DNA from: an uncultured Barnesiella sp.
GTDB lineage: Bacteria > Bacteroidota > Bacteroidia > Bacteroidales > Barnesiellaceae_A
Length of the DNA: 64,000 bases
Assembly (NCBI GenBank): GCA_944321085.1
Contig: CALUJY010000003.1
Span: 62,001 to 126,000 of the forward strand
Direction: 5' to 3'
The notes under the pieces: generated by a model
Databases searched by the model: none
Told to the model about the DNA's origin: nothing
The model's input: the letters and a program-made list of their open reading frames with translations, nothing else
Translations under genes and position numbers: made by a program
In this document: in pieces, positions 1-7,805 of the stretch
How the letters are laid out: the number at the start of each line of letters is the position of its first letter
Position numbering within the stretch: the first letter of the stretch is position 1

Positions 1-705
1 GCTGCTACGCTCGACGATTATCGTTCGCTCCCGGTATTGGAGATAGGTCCCGGTATGGGCGTACTTACGCGTCCGTTGCTCGACAAGGGGCATAATCTCA
101 TGGTGATAGAGCTCGATACCGAGTCGGTAGAATATCTTAGCCAACATTTTCCCGAGTTGGAAGGTCGTATATTGTGTGAAGACTTTCTCCGATGCGATTT
201 ATCGTCTCTTTTCCCCGGAGAGTTTTGTGTGATAGGTAATTATCCCTATAATATATCGAGCCAGATTTTCTTCAAAGTACTCGATTATAAAGACCGCATA
301 CCGTGTTGCAGCGGAATGATACAAAAAGAGGTAGCCGAACGGTTGGCGTCGCCACCGGGCAACAAATCGTATGGCATACTGAGTGTATTGTTGCAAGCGT
401 GGTACGACATAGAGTATCTTTTCACCGTCTCGGAAGAGGTTTTCTTGCCGCCGCCCAAAGTGAAATCGGCCGTCATACGCATGACACGCAACAACCGCAC
501 GACATTGGGCTGCGACGAGTCGCTTTTCAAACAAGTGGTAAAAACGGCTTTCAATCAGCGTCGCAAAACATTGCGCAACTCGTTGAGCTCGCTGCTGAAC
601 AAAGAGTTTATGGAAGATGCTGCCTATAATCGTCGCCCGGAGGAGTTGTCGGTAGAAGAGTTTATCTCGCTCACGCGTAAGGTCGATGAGGCGCGTGGTA
701 AATAG
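1..705 (+). CDS. rsmA: 16S rRNA dimethyladenosine transferase RsmA/KsgA (5' end cut by window)
   Basis: This enzyme dimethylates two adjacent adenines in the 3'-terminal hairpin of 16S rRNA using S-adenosylmethionine, a late step of small-subunit assembly. The reading frame is open from base 1, so the true start lies outside the window; in-frame residues before the SAM motif (LEIGPGMGVLT) fit the family. The catalytic motif GNYPYNISS follows the pattern N-x-P-Y of adenine-N6 methyltransferases, and the C-terminal helical domain contains the family segment FNQRRKTLRNSL. About 234 residues are visible of roughly 265 expected. mgtE begins 32 bases downstream on the same strand, suggesting co-transcription. 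Confidence 0.95.
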   Translation, partial: AATLDDYRSLPVLEIGPGMGVLTRPLLDKGHNLMVIELDTESVEYLSQHFPELEGRILCEDFLRCDLSSLFPGEFCVIGNYPYNISSQIFFKVLDYKDRIPCCSGMIQKEVAERLASPPGNKSYGILSVLLQAWYDIEYLFTVSEEVFLPPPKVKSAVIRMTRNNRTTLGCDESLFKQVVKTAFNQRRKTLRNSLSSLLNKEFMEDAAYNRRPEELSVEEFISLTRKVDEARGK

Positions 706-737
706 GAGTACTCGGTAAGATAAATACAAATAGAAAA

Positions 738-2084
738 ATGGAGCAATTTTCACAAGATTATATCAAAGAGTTCCGCACTATTATCGATAATAAAGATAAA
801 GAGCGTGCGCTGGAACTGCTTAACGAATTGCACCCTGCCGATATTGCAGCATTGTATCAGGAGCTCGACTTGGATGAGGCAGAGTTTGTCTATCTTTTGC
901 TCGATGCCGATAAGGCTGCTGACGTGTTGCTCGAACTCGACGAGGACGACCGTCGCAAGATGCTGAAACATCTGCCTGTCGATGTGATTGCCAAGCAATT
1001 CATCGACCACATGGACTCTGACGATGCCGTAGATGTGATACGTGACCTCGACGAAGATGCACAGGAAGAAATTCTTTCGCACATAGACGACGTAGAGCAG
1101 GCGGGCGATATTGTCGATTTGTTGAAGTACGACGAAGATACCGCCGGCGGTATCATGGGTACTGAGATGGTTATCGTCAACGAGAATTGGAGTATGCCCG
1201 AGTGTCTCAACGAGATGCGCAGGCAGGCCGAGACGATGGACGAGATATATTATGTATATGTCGTCGATGATGACGAGCGGCTGCGAGGCATTTTCCCGTT
1301 GAAGAAGATGATAACCAATCCTAATGCTTCGAAGATAAAGCATGTCATGGAGAAAGACCCCATATCGGTGAAGACCGATACATCGATAGAGGAGGTCGCA
1401 CAAATCATAGAGAAATACGATATTGTGGCTGTACCGGTTGTCGACAGCATAGGCCGTTTGGTAGGGCGCATTACCGTAGACGATGTGATGGACGAGGTGC
1501 GCGAGCAGTCGGAACGCGACTATCAATTAGCTTCGGGTATCTCGCAAGACGTGGAGAGTGCCGATAATGTCTTTACACAGACGTCGGCGCGCCTGCCGTG
1601 GTTGCTCATAGGAATATGCGGAGGTATAGCCAGCGCTGCCATTTTGGGCGGTTTCAAGAGTAATTTTGCAGCCAATCCGGCTTTGGCTCTATTCATACCG
1701 CTTATAGGCGGTACGGGAGGAAACGTAGGTATTCAGTCGTCGGCTATCGTTGTACAAGGTTTGGCTAATGGTACTCTCGACATCAAGCATGCCGGTCAGC
1801 AATTAGTAAAGGAGAGTGGCGTGGCTCTTATCAATGCTGCCATCATATCGTTGCTGGTATTTCTATATAATTGGTTTTTCATGGGCAACAATCTCATTAC
1901 GGCAGTAGTATCGTTGTCGTTACTGGCAGTAGTGCTGTTTGCTTCCATATTCGGTACGATAGTTCCCTTGACGTTAGAGAGATTAAAGATAGATCCGGCT
2001 TTGGCTACGGGGCCGTTTATTACTATAACAAACGACATCATAGGAGTGCTTATTTATATGGGTATGTGTAAGCTCCTGTTGTAG
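738..2084 (+). CDS. mgtE: MgtE-family magnesium transporter
   Basis: This is a Mg2+ channel/transporter of the inner membrane, 448 residues, the usual MgtE length. The order is an acidic, helical MgtE_N domain (about residues 30-130, rich in Asp/Glu such as LDEDDRR), a pair of CBS domains (about 135-260, including KYDIVAVPVVDSIGRLVGRIT) and five hydrophobic segments after residue 280, the first beginning LPWLLIGICGGIASA. The pore-region motif GGNVGIQSS is clear. In known MgtE proteins the N and CBS domains bind Mg2+ and close the pore. No Mg2+ riboswitch is visible in the 32-base gap after rsmA, so the gene probably relies on read-through. Confidence 0.95.
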   Translation: MEQFSQDYIKEFRTIIDNKDKERALELLNELHPADIAALYQELDLDEAEFVYLLLDADKAADVLLELDEDDRRKMLKHLPVDVIAKQFIDHMDSDDAVDVIRDLDEDAQEEILSHIDDVEQAGDIVDLLKYDEDTAGGIMGTEMVIVNENWSMPECLNEMRRQAETMDEIYYVYVVDDDERLRGIFPLKKMITNPNASKIKHVMEKDPISVKTDTSIEEVAQIIEKYDIVAVPVVDSIGRLVGRITVDDVMDEVREQSERDYQLASGISQDVESADNVFTQTSARLPWLLIGICGGIASAAILGGFKSNFAANPALALFIPLIGGTGGNVGIQSSAIVVQGLANGTLDIKHAGQQLVKESGVALINAAIISLLVFLYNWFFMGNNLITAVVSLSLLAVVLFASIFGTIVPLTLERLKIDPALATGPFITITNDIIGVLIYMGMCKLLL

Positions 2085-2108
2085 AACAAAGGTAAAAAAG
2101 AGTATATT

Positions 2109-2924
2109 ATGAAACAGAATGTAATAGATATAGATGATGTAAAAACATTAATCCCCGAATTGCAGAATGAGAAACTTATAAAAATATTATTTGACGTGCT
2201 GCATGTGACAGATGCCAATACGTTACATGCGAGGCATTGCGACAAGCAAGGTGCAGATTTTACCGATGCCATCCTGCACGATTTGGGGATAACATTACAA
2301 ATAGAAAACGCTGAACGTCTGCAACATTTGCCCGAAGGTTCGTTTGTGACAGTAGCTAATCATCCCTTTGGCGCCCTTGATGGTCTTATCAATATTTCGC
2401 TTTTTGCTCGTTATCGACCTGAGTATAAGGTGATGGTAAATCGTATCCTTACCTATATAGGTGCTATGCGTGATAATTTCATCGCTGTCGAACCGGTTCC
2501 TACCGAGGCGGGCAAGTCGGTGTCGATGAATGGATTGCGCGAGGCCATACAACAAGTACGCAACGGCTATCCCATAGGGTTTTTTCCGGCAGGAGCCGTG
2601 TCGAAACTTACATGGAGATTGACTACCGAAGACCGCGAATGGCAGCCCAACATCATGCGTCTTATCAAACAATTCAAAAAACCTGTTGTCCCTGTCCATT
2701 TTTATGGCCGTAATAGCTTGTCGTTCTATTTTTTGCGCAACATATCGTGGAAACTTAGTTCGATGAGTCTTGCCACCCAGTTGTTTAACAAGCACGGCAA
2801 GACCATTCGTGTGTTTATTGGCGAAACGATACAGCCCGAGGAGTATCTCCATATCGAGGACGAGCATGAGTTGGGAAAATTTTTCCGTGCCAAATCTTTT
2901 GCGTTGCGCGATGAAATGAAATAA
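2109..2924 (+). CDS. Lysophospholipid acyltransferase-like protein (PlsC/LPLAT superfamily)
   Basis: This 271-residue protein is likely a membrane-associated acyltransferase that esterifies a lysolipid. The acceptor motif is NHPFGALDG (residues 84-92); His85 and Asp91 are separated by five residues, as in the haemolysin-like/lyso-ornithine-lipid branch, rather than the four of classical PlsC. A second conserved block is IGFFPAGAVSK (about 158-168), equivalent to the glycerol-phosphate binding FPEGTRS motif, followed by KKPVVPVHFYGRN. The exact acceptor (phosphatidic-acid precursor or an amino-acid lipid) cannot be told from sequence. It starts 24 bases after mgtE and is probably in the same transcript. 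Confidence 0.8.
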   Translation: MKQNVIDIDDVKTLIPELQNEKLIKILFDVLHVTDANTLHARHCDKQGADFTDAILHDLGITLQIENAERLQHLPEGSFVTVANHPFGALDGLINISLFARYRPEYKVMVNRILTYIGAMRDNFIAVEPVPTEAGKSVSMNGLREAIQQVRNGYPIGFFPAGAVSKLTWRLTTEDREWQPNIMRLIKQFKKPVVPVHFYGRNSLSFYFLRNISWKLSSMSLATQLFNKHGKTIRVFIGETIQPEEYLHIEDEHELGKFFRAKSFALRDEMK

Positions 2925-2968
2925 TTATAAAAATATTGCTGCGAGATAAGCTCTTACCGTATTTTCAT

Positions 2969-2976
2969 TATTTTTG
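2969..2976 (+). promoter_or_regulatory. Putative -7 box (TATTTTTG) before the sigma-54 activator gene
   Basis: The octamer fits the Bacteroidota -7 consensus TAnnTTTG. No TTG is found at the expected 17-23 base distance upstream, so only half of a promoter is visible. It is followed by AAGGAGG at 2986-2992, an unusually good Shine-Dalgarno sequence for this phylum. Confidence 0.35.
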
Positions 2977-2996
2977 TAAAGGAATAAGGAGGTATT

Positions 2997-4256
2997 ATGA
3001 TTTCATCTGAAATACAACAGGTAAAGCAACGTTTCGGGATTATAGGCAATACGCCGGCTTTGTTGCAGGCGGTAGAGCGTGCCGTACAAATTGCTCCCAT
3101 CGACGATGTGGATGTGCTTGTCACGGGTGAGAGCGGTGTCGGAAAAGAATTTTTCCCTCAGATTATACATGCTTACAGTGTGCGCAAGCATGGCAAGTAT
3201 ATAGCCGTTAACTGCGGAGCAATACCAGAGGGCACTATCGACTCGGAGCTGTTCGGTCACGAAAAAGGTGCATTTACCGGAGCTGTGGCAGCTCGTAAAG
3301 GATACTTTGAGGAGGCTGATGGCGGTACGATTTTTCTCGATGAAGTAGGCGAATTGCCCTTGACGACACAAGCACGACTGTTACGTGTGTTGGAGAGTGG
3401 CGAGTTTCTGCGTGTAGGTTCTTCGGCAGTATTGAAGACCAATGTGCGAGTCGTAGCAGCTACAAACCTCGATATGGTGAAAGCTATTTCAGAAGGGCGT
3501 TTCCGTGAGGATTTGTATTATCGTCTGAATACCGTACACATTGAAGTACCGCCGTTGCGCGACCGCGCCGAAGACATTCCCTTGCTGTTCCGTAAATTTG
3601 CTACCGACTTTGCCGAGCGTTACCGTATGCCGGCTATACAACTTACCGATGATGCCCGTCATGCGCTTATGTCTTATCGCTGGCCGGGCAATGTAAGGCA
3701 GTTGAAAAATATAGCCCGGCAAATATCTATATACGAGACTTCGCGAGAAATATCGGGCGATATTCTCAAAAGCTATTTACCCCAATATACGGTAGGTTAT
3801 CTGCCGGCATTGCACCGTGGAACCGGGGCGGGCGAGGCGAATACCGATATGTTTGCGAATGAGCGCAAGATGATTTATGAGGCAATTTTCAAGATGCAAA
3901 AAGAGTTGAGTTCTTTGCGTGCCGATGTAGATCGCTTGCTTGCCGAACGACAAATGCCCGTCGTCTCCGAGACACCTCGTATGCTTGTACATCCCACGGG
4001 TACCACTACGCACATCGCATATCCGCCGGTCGTGTCGGTGAATAATGAGGCACACAACCCAGCCGAGATTCCGCATGGCGAGGTGATTTCTACCGAATAT
4101 TATGAGGAACAACCTGCCTCTCTCGAAGATACAGAGCGTGAAACTATCCGCCGGGCTTTGGCTCGAAATAACGGTAAGCGCAAAAAAACAGCCGAGGAGT
4201 TGTGCATTTCGGAACGTACGCTCTATCGCAAGATAAAAGAGTATAACCTTGAATAA
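2997..4256 (+). CDS. Sigma-54-dependent transcriptional activator without a receiver domain
   Basis: This 419-residue bacterial enhancer-binding protein remodels RNA polymerase carrying sigma-54. The AAA+ domain starts almost at the N-terminus: Walker A GESGVGKE at residues 44-51, sigma-54 contact loop GAFTGA at 91-96, Walker B IFLDEV around Asp115. A variable linker (about 270-360) with Gln/Arg/Asp-rich sequence follows, then a Fis-type helix-turn-helix at the C-terminus (RRALARNNGKRKKTAEELCISERTLYRKIKEY). There is no response-regulator or ligand-sensing N-terminal domain, so the input signal is unknown. A good Shine-Dalgarno site (AAGGAGG) precedes the ATG. lptE starts 5 bases after the stop, so the two are probably co-translated. 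Confidence 0.92.
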   Translation: MISSEIQQVKQRFGIIGNTPALLQAVERAVQIAPIDDVDVLVTGESGVGKEFFPQIIHAYSVRKHGKYIAVNCGAIPEGTIDSELFGHEKGAFTGAVAARKGYFEEADGGTIFLDEVGELPLTTQARLLRVLESGEFLRVGSSAVLKTNVRVVAATNLDMVKAISEGRFREDLYYRLNTVHIEVPPLRDRAEDIPLLFRKFATDFAERYRMPAIQLTDDARHALMSYRWPGNVRQLKNIARQISIYETSREISGDILKSYLPQYTVGYLPALHRGTGAGEANTDMFANERKMIYEAIFKMQKELSSLRADVDRLLAERQMPVVSETPRMLVHPTGTTTHIAYPPVVSVNNEAHNPAEIPHGEVISTEYYEEQPASLEDTERETIRRALARNNGKRKKTAEELCISERTLYRKIKEYNLE

Positions 4257-4261
4257 AGAAT

Positions 4262-4762
4262 ATGAAGAAATTTGCTTCGTGCCTGATTATATTGCTGTTG
4301 TCGTCTTGTACGATTTCTTATAAGTTCAACGGCGCTTCTATCAACTATAATCTGATAAAAACCATCTCGGTGAGTGATTTCCCCATCCGGGCAGCATTGG
4401 TATATCCGCCCTTGTCGGAAGTCTTTACTAATTCGCTGAAAGATGCTTACACGCAGCAAACCGCATTGCAGATGGTCGATGTCAACGGCGATTTGCAGGT
4501 CGAGGGAGAGATTACCGGTTACGACCTCTCGCCTCAGGCGGTGGGTACCGATGCTTATGCTACGATGACGCGTCTCACGATTACCGTAAAAGTACGTTTC
4601 ACGAATACCAAAGAACCTCAATACGATTTCGACCGCACGTTCTCGGCATATCAGGATTTTTCCAGTACCCAAATGCTTACCGACGTGCAAGATGGCTTAA
4701 TAGAGACTATTACCGATGAGTTGGTTGACCTTATCTTTAATGCAACGGTAGCAAACTGGTAA
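4262..4762 (+). CDS. lptE: LPS-assembly lipoprotein LptE-like
   Basis: This 166-residue lipoprotein is probably the LptE partner of the LptD outer-membrane lipopolysaccharide translocon. The N-terminus is a lipoprotein signal peptide with lipobox LSSC and Cys16 as the predicted lipidated residue. The following CTISYKFNGASI, the segment on a conserved Val-Ser-Asp-Phe motif and the predicted alternating beta-strands match the LptE family of Bacteroidota. It sits between the sigma-54 activator and a TPR-like gene and ahead of secG; this gene order, from memory, is common in the phylum. Identity rests on signal peptide, length and context more than on strong sequence motifs. Confidence 0.8.
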   Translation: MKKFASCLIILLLSSCTISYKFNGASINYNLIKTISVSDFPIRAALVYPPLSEVFTNSLKDAYTQQTALQMVDVNGDLQVEGEITGYDLSPQAVGTDAYATMTRLTITVKVRFTNTKEPQYDFDRTFSAYQDFSSTQMLTDVQDGLIETITDELVDLIFNATVANW

Positions 4763-4765
4763 AGG

Positions 4766-5587
4766 ATGAACGAGTTGTTGGATTTAACCCGTTTGTTAGA
4801 GCCTCAGATGGCAGGTCGAGAGCCTGTCACTTGTGAGCAGGTTGAGAAGTGGCGTGAGCTTTATCCCTACTTCTCATTGCCGTTGTTGCTCTATTTGCAG
4901 CAGAATAGAGATTGTGATGCCGCCCTGTATGCGAGAGCTACGGCTATGATGGGCGATTTGGAATGTCTGGCTTCGCTTGCCGGTAAGATGGAAGACTTTA
5001 CGTCGATTTATCCGCCCGAGCGACAAGTACGTGCCGAGACGACCGACGATGCCATAGAACTCTTTTTGCAAACTTATGGCAAAAATGATGATAGTGGCGA
5101 TAATGCCCTGCTTATCGAGACCGATGATACGCCGCAACCGCAAGAAACAGTTATCAGGAAGGACGATGCAGAAAATGTCGCACCTCGCTCGGTGAGCGAA
5201 AATGATACCGATACGTCTTTTGTTGCCATACCGGCGTACGACTATACTGGCATGTTAGAGGCTATGCCCGATGCTGCTGATGCGTCGCCGATGCAGGGTG
5301 ACGACCTTTTATCGCGATTTATCGAAGCCGATGAGAGCGGCGAGAGAATGTTCTTGAAATCTGCGACCGACAAGCAGCCACCGACCGCCCTGCCTGAGAA
5401 AGACAAAGAGCTTGATTCTGAGCCACTTTTCACAGAGAGCCTTGCTAAAATATATATTCGCCAACGCAAGTATGCCAAGGCGTTGGAAATTATTCGCAAG
5501 TTAAGTTTGAATAATCCGGAAAAAAATATTTACTTTGCAGACCAAATCCGGTTCCTTGAGAAACTGATTATTAACATCAAAAACTAA
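4766..5587 (+). CDS. TPR-like protein of the lptE-secG cluster, function unknown
   Basis: This 273-residue protein has no signal peptide and no enzymatic motif. The N-terminal 90 residues look helical (MNELLDLTRLLEPQM), the middle (about 95-210) is acidic and low in predicted structure, and the last 55 residues hold a tetratricopeptide-like helix pair (SLAKIYIRQRKYAKALEIIRKL and a following helix). The C-terminal segment suggests a cytoplasmic protein-interaction role. It starts 3 bases after lptE and ends 8 bases before secG, so it is tightly embedded in an envelope-biogenesis operon. I cannot assign a function beyond that context. Confidence 0.75.
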   Translation: MNELLDLTRLLEPQMAGREPVTCEQVEKWRELYPYFSLPLLLYLQQNRDCDAALYARATAMMGDLECLASLAGKMEDFTSIYPPERQVRAETTDDAIELFLQTYGKNDDSGDNALLIETDDTPQPQETVIRKDDAENVAPRSVSENDTDTSFVAIPAYDYTGMLEAMPDAADASPMQGDDLLSRFIEADESGERMFLKSATDKQPPTALPEKDKELDSEPLFTESLAKIYIRQRKYAKALEIIRKLSLNNPEKNIYFADQIRFLEKLIINIKN

Positions 5588-5595
5588 ACTATAAA

Positions 5596-5955
5596 ATGTC
5601 AACATTTCTTACTATTCTGATTCTTATTGCATCTTTGTTGATGATAGGGGTCGTGCTTATACAAAAATCAAAAGGAGGAGGCTTAGCTTCGAACTTCGCT
5701 TCGTCCAATCAAATCATGGGTGTTCGCAAAACGACCGATGTGGTAGAGAAAGCTACATGGACTATTGCTGTTATTATCATGGTGTTGAGTGTAGCAACAG
5801 TGTTCTTTATGCCTTCGCATCGTGCTTCATCTGATGCAGAACAATCATTGATAGAGATACCCACTTTGCCGGCTGCTCCTGCTACTTCGGGCTTCGAGAC
5901 GGCTCCTTCTGCCGAAACTCCCGCTCAGGATCCGGTTGAAACTCCTGCTCAATAA
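5596..5955 (+). CDS. secG: Preprotein translocase subunit SecG
   Basis: This is the small auxiliary subunit of the SecYEG channel. Two hydrophobic segments (about residues 3-22 and 53-75) flank the family loop IQKSKGGGLASNFASSNQIMGVRKTTDVVEKATW. The protein is 119 residues, longer than the enteric protein, because of an Ala/Pro/Glu-rich tail of about 35 residues after the second membrane segment, which is common in Bacteroidota SecG. It is the last gene of the upstream operon and is followed 25 bases later by a strong hairpin terminator. Confidence 0.93.
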   Translation: MSTFLTILILIASLLMIGVVLIQKSKGGGLASNFASSNQIMGVRKTTDVVEKATWTIAVIIMVLSVATVFFMPSHRASSDAEQSLIEIPTLPAAPATSGFETAPSAETPAQDPVETPAQ

Positions 5956-5980
5956 AAGCGCGGCGACAGAATAATGATAA

Positions 5981-6028
5981 ACAAGAAAGAGGTGCTGCCT
6001 ATTATAGGCAGCACCTCTTTCTTGTTTT
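5981..6028 (+). terminator. Strong terminator after secG (22-bp perfect palindrome)
   Basis: The arms ACAAGAAAGAGGTGCTGCCT (5981-6000, plus two further bases) and their exact complement (ending 6025) form a 22-bp palindrome with one central base, so the practical loop is the AT-rich centre. It is followed by TTTT. The right-arm sequence GCACCTCTTTCTTG (6011-6024) is repeated once more at 6031-6044. Confidence 0.9.
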
Positions 6029-6044
6029 ATGCACCTCTTTCTTG

Positions 6045-6276
6045 CTGCGTATTTCTCTTTTTAAGATATTGCCTTAGTATTCCGGCATAGAGATAAAATC
6101 GGCCGGCTTAACCTCGTAATGAGGCAGTCGGCCAATCTTATGTTATCTCTTGAATCTCTCTTTTTGAAATATCTCCGTTGCTTTTGTTACGAGGTATTTT
6201 TAGTCCTTCTTTCGCCTTGTGGCGATTATTTTCGAAGGCTTAACGGCTGAGATTGAGAGACGTCGTAAGGTGTGTA
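6045..6276. other. Intergenic stretch with nothing recognised
   Basis: Together with the terminator this makes a 321-base gap between secG and the convergent outer-membrane protein gene. I find no start codon with a plausible frame, RNA gene or promoter octamer in it. It lies at the end of two convergent transcripts. Confidence 0.6.
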
Positions 6277-6996
6277 TCAGTCTAACGGCAGCGTATAACC
6301 TATACTTACCATGATATTGCCGGTCTTGATGCTACCGCCATAAGCAAGGTCTTTGGCGGTAATGTCGAATAAGCCCAAGTCATACGCTGCACCAATGAAA
6401 AATTCTTTGTACGAGAAGCCTATGCCGAATTGCAGTCCCGCATCGAAACGGTGCAGGCCGCCTTCTCCTTTTACAAAGGGATTACCCAGAAAATCGCCTA
6501 TGTCGATGATTTCGCTTTTCAGGATAACATCTTTTACATTACCGCCCACGCCGCAGGCTACAAATGCACCGGTATTGAGTTGTAGCTTGAAGTCGTCGGC
6601 CAGTTCTATGCGAAACGATGCCAGCACCGGAATCTCTAAGTAATATAATTCGTATAGTCTTCTCCAACTATATTCGAGTTCTTTTTCTTTATCTGAGAGG
6701 TAAAAATCGAAACTTTTGGTTGTGAAATATACACCGGGTTGTATGTAGAACCAGTCGGTGATGCCTATATCGGCGATGACACCAAAATGCCCGCCGAATT
6801 CTTCGTCGAAGCGGGTGTCTATGCCTTGTTTGGCCAATTCTTTTACGAGGTTGCCGTTATAAGAGCCGCGAGACGACGAGATGTTCAGTCCGCCGCGAAA
6901 ACCTATGGCAATGTCTTCGCGCTCTATTCTGTCGGCAACGGCAGTATGGCAGATGCAGCATAAGCTCAACAGTGTAATGATGATGTTTCTTCTCAT
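6277..6996 (-). CDS. Outer-membrane beta-barrel protein (porin/PorT-like family)
   Basis: This 239-residue protein has a Sec signal peptide (MRRNIIITLLSLCCICHTAVA) and then alternating hydrophobic beta-strands ending in an aromatic/hydrophobic residue, typical of the outer-membrane barrel domain family common in Bacteroidota. Features include IAIGFRGGLNISSSRGSYNG near the N-terminus, FYIQPGVYFTTKSFDF, and a final strand MVSIGYTLPLD. It probably forms an eight-stranded barrel. Transport or immune-type function is unknown. It starts 27 bases after the stop of the cytidylate-kinase-like gene and is likely co-transcribed with it. Confidence 0.8.
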   Translation of the reverse strand: MRRNIIITLLSLCCICHTAVADRIEREDIAIGFRGGLNISSSRGSYNGNLVKELAKQGIDTRFDEEFGGHFGVIADIGITDWFYIQPGVYFTTKSFDFYLSDKEKELEYSWRRLYELYYLEIPVLASFRIELADDFKLQLNTGAFVACGVGGNVKDVILKSEIIDIGDFLGNPFVKGEGGLHRFDAGLQFGIGFSYKEFFIGAAYDLGLFDITAKDLAYGGSIKTGNIMVSIGYTLPLD

Positions 6997-7023
6997 ATTT
7001 ATCAGTGGTATTGTTGGGTGTGA

Positions 7024-7650
7024 TTATCGTGACATTTTTTCTTTGACGAATGCGGCTATCCATTCGGCCGTCTTTTGGCAGCCTAAGATAGAGGCGTTGA
7101 TGCACATATCGTATGATGCTCCGTCTCCCCATATTTTATCGGTATAGAAGTTATAGTATGCCGAGCGTACTTTGTTGCGCTTCGTAGCCAACTCTTCGGC
7201 CTCTTTTTCGGTAACGCCGGTATTGCGGCCTACAATACGTTGTATGCAGTCGTGCATGGGCGCGTGAATGAATACACTGAAACAGTTGGGATTATCGCGC
7301 AAGATATAGTCGGCGCAACGTCCTACGATGACGGCGGGATGTGCCTCGGCAATTTTACGTATGACATCCGATTGCAGCTTGAAGATAATCTCTTCCGACA
7401 ATCCGCCTACGGCCGGTATGCCGTTTATACCGGCCATCCACCCCATCGATATGGCATTGATAAATCTGTTGGGCGCTTTTTCGTCGGCACGTTCAAAGTG
7501 TTCGGTACATAGCCCGCTTGCTTTCGATGCTTCGTAAATGAGCTCTTTGTCGTAGTATTTCACATCGAGCAGTTCGGCGAGCATCTTGCCTATTTCACGA
7601 CCGCCGCTACCGAATTGCCGTCCTATGGTGATAACCAAATTTTGGCTCAT
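7024..7650 (-). CDS. Cytidylate-kinase-like family protein
   Basis: This 208-residue P-loop protein belongs to the cytidylate-kinase-like family widespread in gut anaerobes. It starts MSQNLVITIGRQFGSGG: the G-R-Q-F-G-S-G-G-R-E nucleotide loop replaces the usual GPSGAGKGT of Cmk and lacks the canonical GKS/T lysine. A conserved VIVGRCADYIL segment and an arginine-rich lid region (ATKRNKVRSAYYNFYTDKIWG) follow. A start at the Met at 7650 is preferred because the longer frame upstream is low-complexity, contains no conserved residues and runs over a putative promoter. Substrate is unknown; ordinary Cmk is expected elsewhere in the genome. Confidence 0.85.
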   Translation of the reverse strand: MSQNLVITIGRQFGSGGREIGKMLAELLDVKYYDKELIYEASKASGLCTEHFERADEKAPNRFINAISMGWMAGINGIPAVGGLSEEIIFKLQSDVIRKIAEAHPAVIVGRCADYILRDNPNCFSVFIHAPMHDCIQRIVGRNTGVTEKEAEELATKRNKVRSAYYNFYTDKIWGDGASYDMCINASILGCQKTAEWIAAFVKEKMSR

Positions 7651-7770
7651 AGTGTAATGATTTTTAGGATAATAATTTTCTGTATGTTGCTTGTGACAGG
7701 TATCGGACAAGGTTTTTCTCTCCTTCTCGTGGGGAAGAGGTAGTACCTGTCTTACTTCTCTCTTAGAGAA

Positions 7771-7802
7771 CAAATTTATAAATAAAATGATGTATTGACA
7801 AT
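7771..7802 (-). promoter_or_regulatory. Putative promoter of the cytidylate-kinase-like gene
   Basis: On the minus strand TTG (7799-7801) is followed after 20 bases by TAAATTTG (7771-7778), a full match to the Bacteroidota TTG-N17-23-TAnnTTTG pattern. It leaves a 5' untranslated region of roughly 115 bases and supports the start at 7650. Confidence 0.55.
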
Positions 7803-7805
7803 AAC

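Noticed and set aside
738..2084. Possible Mg2+ riboswitch controlling mgtE
   Set aside because: Only 32 bases separate rsmA and mgtE, too short for an M-box.
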